Positions 1 through 4,958 of a stretch of 6,366 bases of DNA are shown one piece after another. How positions within the stretch are numbered: position 1 is the first letter of the stretch; each line of letters starts with the position of its first letter. The notes under the pieces are model-generated. The model made no database searches and was not told the DNA's origin. It saw nothing but the letters and a program-made list of their open reading frames with translations. The translations under genes and the position numbers were made by a program. Source of the stretch: Blastocatellia bacterium (lineage in GTDB: Bacteria; Acidobacteriota; Blastocatellia; Pyrinomonadales; Pyrinomonadaceae). Location of the stretch: NCBI GenBank assembly GCA_003175865.1, contig PSRF01000150.1:1-6366 (forward strand). The letters run 5' to 3'.

Positions 1-1
1 T

Positions 2-23
2 GGGCGGCCACGGAGGGCCGCCC
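2..23. repeat. GC-rich palindrome (8-bp stem, 6-nt loop)
   Basis: GGGCGGCC at 2-9 is the exact reverse complement of GGCCGCCC at 16-23, with a six-base loop between them. It is followed by CCTACAATTT. Palindromes of this general form, GGGCG...CGCCCCTACA, are familiar to me as dispersed intergenic elements in several phyla, but membership of such a family is inference here. There is no run of T directly after the stem, so it does not look like a standard intrinsic terminator. It could still end a transcript entering from the left, or simply be a REP-like repeat. Confidence 0.6.
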
Positions 24-58
24 CTACAATTTAGGTCACTACGCGACAAGCCTTCAGC

Positions 59-87
59 TTGACGCACTTTCCTTCCCAGACTATCTT
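59..87 (+). promoter_or_regulatory. Putative sigma70-type promoter of lysA
   Basis: TTGACG at 59-64 matches the -35 consensus at five of six positions. After exactly 17 bases, TATCTT at 82-87 matches the -10 consensus at four of six. Transcription would start near 94 and give a leader of about 40 bases before the ATG at 134. The leader is too short for a lysine riboswitch. Position and spacing fit well, but this is a consensus match only. Confidence 0.4.
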
Positions 88-133
88 CACACGAATTTTT
101 AAGATCAAGATTAATCTGGAGCTCTGATAAAGA

Positions 134-1570
134 ATGTCATCTGGAACAGCCACAATGTGTCCTGCATGGTCCATCCCCGGTTACCTGGAGGTACGTAACA
201 ATCACTTGACCATTGACGGAGTTGACGCAATCGACCTGGTAAAAGAATTCAACTCACCACTGTTTGTTTTTTCCGAAGCACGCATTCGGCACAATATTGA
301 ACGACTCAAACTCTCTGCCACTGTTGTCGATCGGCCAATCAAGTTTTGCTACGCCTCAAAAGCAAATTCAAATATGGCTATCCTCAAAGCTGTGCTCGAC
401 GCCGGCATTGATGTCGAAGTCAACAGCGGAGGCGAACTCTTCAAAGCGTTAAAGGTTGGGTTTCTGCCCGAACAGATCATCTTCAATGGCACCAGCAAGT
501 CAGATGATGAGATCGATCAGGCTGTCATTGCCGGCATCTATGCAATTAACGTCGACTCGATATACGAGATTGAACTTGTCGAACAATCAGTGGAGCGTCT
601 GCGTGCGAAAGGAAACAATGTATCGCCAGCACGCATAACACTTCGTCTGGTTCCGGAGATCGGCACACGCTCGCATCTTGGTTTGCAAACCGCCCTACTC
701 ACCTCGAAGTTCGGTATTTCATCCTCGGAGGTGCTCGCCGCATTTCGTCGAGCGTTTCAATATCCGGACTTGATTCATGTCAACGGCATCCACATTCATG
801 TCGGCTCGCAAACTCCTGACGTCGAGCCCTTCGCCCAGGCTTTCAAAAGCATGTGGGAACACCTGCTTACCATTCACCGTGAGACGGGTCACACGCTTGA
901 ACATATCAACCTCGGCGGTGGAATCCCCGTGAATTACCTGCGCGATCGATCACAAGCCGACCAATTGCCGGAACACGAACGCGACATGCTGGGCGCTGAA
1001 CTTGAACCTACCGCCGTATTGTCAGAGGCAATGAGGGTTGCACGAGAGTCCGCGCGTGCAGCAGGCGCAGAGCATCTGCTGGACCAGGTCACGATCCTTC
1101 TGGAACCCGGTCGCAGTGTGATCGCTGATGCCGGATTAGTGTTGACGACTGTGCGCAATATCAAAACGCGTCCTGAGACAGGTGATGTTTGGTTATTGAC
1201 TGACGCCGGCTACAACATCATGCTCTCGATGAATAATTACAAATGGTACTACCACCTGATCTCTGCGTCGCGAGCGGGTTCGACTTACGAAAACGAATAT
1301 AAGGTCGCTGGGCCACTGTGTGATTCCGGCGACGTTTACTTTGATATTGAGCGCGAAGGTCGTCTTCCCGATTATCGAAAGCTGCCTGCTGATGTGAAAC
1401 CGAGCGAGATACTTGCACTCTTAAATTGCGGCGCCTACTCGCTGGCCCAGATGTTTCATTACAACGGACGTCCACTTCCCGCCGCAGTTTTGATTAGGAC
1501 CAATGGAAAATCAGATATCATTCGGCGACGCGACACCTACGAAGATCTTATTGTTAGCGATCTGTGGTAA
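134..1570 (+). CDS. lysA: Diaminopimelate decarboxylase-like PLP enzyme (fold type III)
   Basis: The likely reaction is decarboxylation of meso-2,6-diaminopimelate to L-lysine in the cytoplasm, the last step of the DAP lysine pathway. The alanine-racemase-like barrel occupies roughly residues 40-330 and the beta-sandwich lies C-terminal to it. Visible hallmarks are the PLP-binding lysine Lys76 in YASKAN, a SKFG motif at 191-194, HVGSQ at 222-226, the phosphate-binding glycines GGG at 261-263, EPGRS at 324-328, CDSGD at 396-400 (CESGD is usual) and Tyr435 in GAYS. At 478 residues it is longer than the usual 415-450. Most of the excess is an extra charged, helical-looking stretch at about 268-318, between GGG and EPGRS. 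GGAG at 118-121 lies 12 bases before the ATG. A second in-frame ATG at 155 is possible. Related PLP decarboxylases (ornithine/arginine type, carboxynorspermidine) are alternatives, but the motif set fits LysA best. Confidence 0.85.
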   Translation: MSSGTATMCPAWSIPGYLEVRNNHLTIDGVDAIDLVKEFNSPLFVFSEARIRHNIERLKLSATVVDRPIKFCYASKANSNMAILKAVLDAGIDVEVNSGGELFKALKVGFLPEQIIFNGTSKSDDEIDQAVIAGIYAINVDSIYEIELVEQSVERLRAKGNNVSPARITLRLVPEIGTRSHLGLQTALLTSKFGISSSEVLAAFRRAFQYPDLIHVNGIHIHVGSQTPDVEPFAQAFKSMWEHLLTIHRETGHTLEHINLGGGIPVNYLRDRSQADQLPEHERDMLGAELEPTAVLSEAMRVARESARAAGAEHLLDQVTILLEPGRSVIADAGLVLTTVRNIKTRPETGDVWLLTDAGYNIMLSMNNYKWYYHLISASRAGSTYENEYKVAGPLCDSGDVYFDIEREGRLPDYRKLPADVKPSEILALLNCGAYSLAQMFHYNGRPLPAAVLIRTNGKSDIIRRRDTYEDLIVSDLW

Positions 1571-1575
1571 AGATT

Positions 1576-1593
1576 GTCCAACGTCCAAAGTCC
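1576..1593. repeat. Left inverted repeat flanking the four-helix-bundle gene
   Basis: GTCCAACGTCCAAAGTCC lies between the lysA stop and the next gene. Its reverse complement matches 1912-1929 at 17 of 18 positions. It is made of tandem heptamers (GTCCAAC, GTCCAAA, then GTCC). The pairing is seen directly in the sequence. That the pair marks the ends of a mobile or formerly mobile unit is inference. Confidence 0.75.
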
Positions 1594-1626
1594 GCGTCTG
1601 TGAAACTAACCTCACTCTCACCACTC

Positions 1627-1633
1627 AGGAGGT
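1627..1633 (+). promoter_or_regulatory. Strong Shine-Dalgarno site of the four-helix-bundle gene
   Basis: AGGAGGT lies six bases before the ATG at 1640 and is the best ribosome binding site in the window. It fixes the start at 1640 over the out-of-frame ATG at 1636. It contrasts with the weak or absent sites of the neighbouring genes. Confidence 0.75.
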
Positions 1634-1639
1634 GGATGC

Positions 1640-1912
1640 ATGGCAAAAGTAAAGAAGTTCGAAGAAATTCAATCTTGGAAGAAAGCACCCAGCGTCACTA
1701 AAAAAGTCTATGAAGTTTCCCGATCGGGAGACTTTGCAAAAGAGTTCGGTCTCAGGGATCAGATGCGGCGTGCTGCTGTTTCAATTCTTTCTAACATCGC
1801 GGAGGGATTTGAACGAGGCGGCGACAAAGAATTCTTACAGTTCCTTGCGGTAGCCAAGGGATCTGCAGGTGAATTAAGAGCCCAGCTTTACGTTGCTTTA
1901 GATCAGAGCTAG
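1640..1912 (+). CDS. Four-helix-bundle protein (23S rRNA intervening-sequence family), C-terminally short
   Basis: The 90 residues match the family first found in intervening sequences of bacterial 23S rRNA genes and now common as free-standing genes. The function is not established; relatives include the accessory protein Avd of diversity-generating retroelements. Family marks in order are the N-terminal [10 protein letters not shown] (about 7-16), the central [25 protein letters not shown] with the typical SNIAEGF core at about 51-57, then [27 protein letters not shown]. Members are usually about 115-125 residues. This one stops at DQS, just where the loop and last helix should begin, and its TAG stop overlaps the right inverted repeat by one base. 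The last helix is therefore probably lost. The gene has a strong ribosome binding site and sits between lysA and a permease with no evident functional link to either. Confidence 0.8.
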   Translation: MAKVKKFEEIQSWKKAPSVTKKVYEVSRSGDFAKEFGLRDQMRRAAVSILSNIAEGFERGGDKEFLQFLAVAKGSAGELRAQLYVALDQS

Positions 1913-1929
1913 GACTTTGGACATTGGAC
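1912..1929. repeat. Right inverted repeat flanking the four-helix-bundle gene
   Basis: GGACTTTGGACATTGGAC is complementary to the left copy at 1576-1593 with one mismatch, and is again built of GGACNTT-like heptamers. Its first base is the last base of the TAG stop of the preceding gene. Its last GGA (1926-1928) lies seven bases before the ATG of the permease, where it could act as a weak ribosome binding site. Confidence 0.75.
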
Positions 1930-1935
1930 TATTAA

Positions 1936-3348
1936 ATGAACCCTGAATCTAATCATCTAGTCCGCGGACTTGGATTGACGTCTGCGATTGCGGTGAATAT
2001 CGCAAACATCATCGGCACCGGTGTCTTTTTGAAAGCACGCGTGATGACTTGCAACGTGGGCACCCCGACAAAGGCGCTCCTCGTATGGGTGTTTGCTGGT
2101 TTGTTGTCACTCGCTGGTGGTCTAACGTACGCGGAGTTGCTTGCAATGAAACCGAAGGATGCGGGTGAGTACGGCATCATCCGTGACGCCTACGGACGTA
2201 TCTGGGGGTTCCTCTACGGTTGGACTCAATTTCTTCTCGCACGTTCTGCTTCTGCTGCCGCGCTGGCAGTCGGCTTCGCGATCTTCCTAAACGACTTTCT
2301 TCATGGCGCGCTAAAACAAAACTATTTCTCCATCACACTTCCGGGCGGACACATCGTCGGTTTTGGTCGACTTCAAGTTGTCGCATTGGGCGCGATCCTG
2401 GCCACAACGCTAATCAACTGCGCCGCAGTGAAAGTCAGTGGACAGTTTGCCACAGCGTTAACCGCTGTCAAAGTGTCGGTGCTCATCGCTGTCGGCGTTG
2501 GTGCATTTCTCTACTCTGGCGGCGACTGGAGTCATCTCTCAATGGCAAATGTAGGTGGGACATGCGAGGGCGTCGCAGTGACTGGTGGTGGGGTTGCCGG
2601 TCTAGCGGCAGCGATGCTTGGCGCGCTGTGGGCCTACGATGGTTGGAACAACGTCGCGTTCATGGCCGGTGAGGTAAAACGTCCGGAAAAATACTTACCG
2701 CTCGCACTGATCGTAAGTATGTTTGCAGTGATGGCACTTTATGTCTTTGATAACGTTAGCTACTACCACGTGCTCAGTCCAACAGAAGTCGCGAGTGTGT
2801 CAGCTTCATCATCAACTGCAGCCGAAGTGATTAGACGATTATTGGGCTCTGCTGCAGTAACGTTGATGGCTGCCGCGATGATGACTTCATCATTCAGTGC
2901 ATTACATGCGTCAATCCTCGCAACAGCACGTGTGCCGTATGCGATGGCGCGCGATCGATTGTTCTTTCAGGGACTCGCACGCCTGTCAAAATCTACGCAT
3001 GTACCCGTGAGGTCCCTAATCGTTCTTGCAATATGGTCGAGTGTTCTTGCTCTCTCCGGGTCGTACGATGTACTCACCGACTATGCAATCTTTGCGTTAG
3101 TGATGTTCTACGCATTGACGGCAGGCGCAGTGTTCATCTTCCGACGTCGGCATCCGGACGCTGATCGACCTTACAAAACTTGGGGCTATCCGATCGTTCC
3201 TGTTCTGTTCATCCTGGTTAACGCCTGGTTGATTCTGACGACGATATGGAACACGCCGGTGCAATCGTCAATCGGACTGGGACTGATTGTGGTTGGACTG
3301 CCAGTCTACTTGTATTGGGAGAGCCGGAATCGAAGGGCACAAGAATGA
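1936..3348 (+). CDS. APC-superfamily amino acid permease
   Basis: A 470-residue integral inner-membrane protein with about twelve hydrophobic segments, the usual size and count for the amino acid-polyamine-organocation superfamily. It would move amino acids by proton symport or by exchange. TM1 carries the broken-helix substrate motif around GTG at 27-29 (NIIGTGVFLK). TM2 ends in YAEL followed by the conserved GEYGIIRDAYG at 77-87. TM6 shows WAYDGWNN at 232-239 and then GEVKRPEKYLP, the signature loop seen in L-type (LAT/SteT-like) members. The C-terminal half has FRRRHPDADRPYKTWGYP before the last two helices, also typical. The substrate cannot be read from the sequence. The ATG is 23 bases after the preceding stop, with only GGA from the repeat as a possible ribosome site. 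It may be co-transcribed with lysA, so a link to lysine or another amino acid is possible but unproven. Confidence 0.88.
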   Translation: MNPESNHLVRGLGLTSAIAVNIANIIGTGVFLKARVMTCNVGTPTKALLVWVFAGLLSLAGGLTYAELLAMKPKDAGEYGIIRDAYGRIWGFLYGWTQFLLARSASAAALAVGFAIFLNDFLHGALKQNYFSITLPGGHIVGFGRLQVVALGAILATTLINCAAVKVSGQFATALTAVKVSVLIAVGVGAFLYSGGDWSHLSMANVGGTCEGVAVTGGGVAGLAAAMLGALWAYDGWNNVAFMAGEVKRPEKYLPLALIVSMFAVMALYVFDNVSYYHVLSPTEVASVSASSSTAAEVIRRLLGSAAVTLMAAAMMTSSFSALHASILATARVPYAMARDRLFFQGLARLSKSTHVPVRSLIVLAIWSSVLALSGSYDVLTDYAIFALVMFYALTAGAVFIFRRRHPDADRPYKTWGYPIVPVLFILVNAWLILTTIWNTPVQSSIGLGLIVVGLPVYLYWESRNRRAQE

Positions 3349-3412
3349 CTTCGCTTTTGCTTGTTTGAGAATCTATCATTCACTGCAAAAATCTTACATG
3401 GAGCCTCACGCC

Positions 3413-3668
3413 ATGAAATACAAAGTAGAATTCAAACCTAGAGCGGTTAAGGATCTGGGACGTTAATTCTCAAAGACCAACAACGCATTTGCAGGGAATC
3501 GAAAAGCTTGAAGACGATTTGTCAGGCAACGTCAAACGATTAACTAACTTCACTCCTGAGTTTCGACTCAGGATTGGTAACTATCGAATCCTCTTTGAGA
3601 TAGATCAACAACGGGTGGTAATCTATCGAATAGTTCATCGAAAGGAAGCGTACAAATCACGGAGATGA
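3413..3668 (+). pseudogene. RelE/ParE-family toxin, broken by two frameshifts
   Basis: Three consecutive reading frames together spell a RelE/ParE-type toxin. Frame one runs from ATG 3413 (MKYKVEFKPRAVKDLGR) to a TAA at 3464. The second continues from about 3463 (LILKDQQRICRE). The third runs from about 3498 (IEKLEDDLSG) to TGA at 3666-3668 and holds the conserved core FRLRIGNYRILFEI and the C-terminal VIYRIVHRKEAYKSRR. Adding one base near 3463 and one near 3498 restores an 85-residue protein, the normal length. Such toxins usually cleave ribosome-bound mRNA (RelE) or poison gyrase (ParE); this copy should be inactive as read. GGAG at 3400-3403 is a plausible ribosome site, and an in-frame ATG at 3398 is an alternative start. 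Neither junction has a slippery heptamer, so programmed frameshifting is unlikely. Genuine decay and sequencing error both remain possible. Confidence 0.8.
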
Positions 3669-3859
3669 TCGAATTACATCCTGAGGTCGTCAACAAGAAT
3701 GGAAACCAATTTGTATTGCTTCCATTCGAAGAGTATCAGGCGCTAAAAGAAGTCCTCGAGGACTACAAGGATCTTCTTGACCTCAGAGCCGCAAAGGCAT
3801 CGGAGGAAAACGCTGAAACTGTGGATCTGAAAGAGATCAAAGATCGCTTTGGAAGTTGA
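3665..3859 (+). CDS. Phd/YefM-like antitoxin of a type II toxin-antitoxin pair
   Basis: A 64-residue acidic protein starting MIELHPEVVNKNGNQFVLLP, then FEEYQALKEVLEDYKDLLDLRAAKA and a polar tail ending in LKEIKDRFGS. This layout, a short beta-rich N-terminus followed by a long helix and a flexible toxin-binding tail, matches short Phd/YefM-type antitoxins that pair with RelE/ParE toxins. Such proteins neutralise the toxin and, with it, repress their own promoter. Its ATG overlaps the TGA of the toxin frame as ATGA (3665-3668), which suggests translational coupling; no well-spaced Shine-Dalgarno site is present. The toxin-first order is the reverse of most relBE/phd-doc operons. The frame is intact although the toxin is broken. 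Confidence 0.75.
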   Translation: MIELHPEVVNKNGNQFVLLPFEEYQALKEVLEDYKDLLDLRAAKASEENAETVDLKEIKDRFGS

Positions 3860-3884
3860 GGATTTTTGGTCGGAATATCGAGAC

Positions 3885-4958
3885 TCATTTTCTGACCACC
3901 TCAATCAACGGTGACAGACTTCCCTCGCTTGTCGTGATCAACGCTCTCCCATCAAGACGATAGGCGATCCCTTCGCCTTGCTTCCGTTTGCCGAGATCGA
4001 TCGTCAACATTTTTTGCTTCCAGATTTCATCAAAACTCCGACTCGCATCTGGCAATACCAACTCGTAGCCCTGGAAGTAATCACAAAACGCTACACGAGT
4101 TCCGTCGGGTGAAATGTCACCGCCGGTTAAAACTCCTCCAAACAAACTCGGTATCGGCAGATCCCCAACCCGCTTCAACGTTGTCACCTTCCCTGTGTCG
4201 AATGGTGCTGTAGCCTCATAAATAGTCGGGTTAGCAAGCACTACCTTGATAACGATGTACAAGTTTCCAGTCGTTGGATGGACCAGCAAGGTTTCCGCAT
4301 CGTGCGAACCGTCGGGATACCGGAGACGAATCACTTCTGCGGGCTCAGTAACTAGCGCAGTTTTCTTAGTCGAAGCGACACTCGTTGATCCAAACGTCGG
4401 TTCCGCAACTCGGTAGACGCTGATCTCTTTACGCACAGAGTCGTTGTCACCAATGTCGCCGATATACAGATAGGGCTTGCCAGCTTGGGGACCTGGACCC
4501 GACGAGATGTCTTCCCAGTCGACATTTGTTGCTCCAGCAACCCGCCAAACACCGCGTGACTTGCCACTCTGATCGAAAGAATAAAGAAATGGGCCATCGC
4601 CGGAATCGTTGTGTGTCCAGTACAAACCCGGCTGTGTCCGTGACGCGACTATGCCACTGCTTTCGTCGACTGCGGGGTCTTGAAGAGTGCCGACTCTGAC
4701 CGGTGGGCCGTAAGCAGTCGATCTGTTTTTATCGATTTGTGTTTTGGAAGGAACAGCCTGAACGTCCCTCGTCGGCTGACAGGAGACAGAGATGAAAGCA
4801 ATAAGAAATGCCGTGAGGACTGACAAGGTTTGTTCTCTCTCTGCGCTACCTTTGCATCCTATGCGTCTCTGCGGTTGGGGTTTTGACGCATCTCTCCACC
4901 GGAGAGGCACAGAGAACGCGGAGCTGACGCGGAGACTTTTTGTAAAACGCAAAATCAC
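3885..4958 (-). CDS. Probable exported beta-propeller-like protein, function unknown
   Basis: I do not recognise a named family with certainty. The body has repeated short motifs as in beta-propellers: SSGIVASRTQPGLYWTHNDSG (about 100-120), VDWEDISSGPG, YLYIGDIGDN, ETLLVHPTTGNLYIV, GGDISPDGTRVAFCDY and GEGIAYRLDGRALITTSEG. An acidic, metal-binding-like DIGDND cluster is visible at 168-173. This resembles uncharacterised exported proteins near the esterase-like phytase and lactonase propellers. A hydrophobic stretch LSVLTAFLIAFISVSC at 45-60 ends in a lipobox-like cysteine, though Ser rather than Leu/Val/Ile stands at -3. It is therefore either a lipoprotein or cleaved by signal peptidase I. 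The start is uncertain. The GTG at 4958 overlaps the murE stop as GTGA, but residues 1-44 are encoded by an intergenic-type repeat. GTG 4910 and TTG 4826 are in-frame alternatives, the latter leaving a signal peptide without positive charge. No start has a good ribosome site. Confidence 0.65.
   Translation of the reverse strand: MILRFTKSLRVSSAFSVPLRWRDASKPQPQRRIGCKGSAEREQTLSVLTAFLIAFISVSCQPTRDVQAVPSKTQIDKNRSTAYGPPVRVGTLQDPAVDESSGIVASRTQPGLYWTHNDSGDGPFLYSFDQSGKSRGVWRVAGATNVDWEDISSGPGPQAGKPYLYIGDIGDNDSVRKEISVYRVAEPTFGSTSVASTKKTALVTEPAEVIRLRYPDGSHDAETLLVHPTTGNLYIVIKVVLANPTIYEATAPFDTGKVTTLKRVGDLPIPSLFGGVLTGGDISPDGTRVAFCDYFQGYELVLPDASRSFDEIWKQKMLTIDLGKRKQGEGIAYRLDGRALITTSEGSLSPLIEVVRK
4832..4934. 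repeat. GCAGAGACGC-type dispersed repeat with inverted arms
   Basis: On the plus strand GTTCTCT (4832-4838) is inverted as AGAGAAC (4911-4917). Inside them, GCGTCTCTGCGGTTGG (4863-4878) is imperfectly inverted by CCACCGGAGAGGC (4896-4908). ACGCGGAG occurs twice in direct orientation (4916-4923 and 4927-4934). Low-complexity CTCTGCG/CGCAGAG strings of this type are common as intergenic repeats in some bacterial genomes; that this is one of them is inference. It lies between the end of murE and the signal-peptide codons of the downstream gene, and is in frame with that gene. Confidence 0.6.

Noticed and set aside
2..30. Rho-independent terminator at the left edge
   Set aside because: The stem is strong but is followed by CCTACAATTT and not by a T run, so it was kept as a palindromic repeat.
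1..133. Lysine riboswitch or other long leader RNA upstream of lysA
   Set aside because: The leader after the predicted promoter is only about 40 bases, and I see no conserved multi-helix core. A riboswitch would need roughly 170 bases.
2220..2672. 150-codon open frame inside the permease gene
   Set aside because: It lies wholly inside the clearly coding permease frame, its translation is rich in Arg, Ser and Trp with no recognisable motif, and it has no ribosome site of its own.
3285..3301. Further GGACT-like strings near the end of the permease gene, as extra copies of the heptamer repeat
   Set aside because: They are codons of the hydrophobic last helices (Gly-Leu runs), lack the regular heptamer spacing and do not form an inverted pair.
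3349..3412. Promoter for the toxin-antitoxin locus
   Set aside because: TTGCTT and TATCAT strings are present, but no pair has acceptable 16-18 base spacing, so no promoter is called.
3455..3505. Programmed -1 ribosomal frameshifting in the toxin gene
   Set aside because: Both junctions need a -1 step, but neither GACGTTAATT nor AGGGAATCG contains a slippery X-XXY-YYZ heptamer, and two such events in 36 bases would be exceptional.
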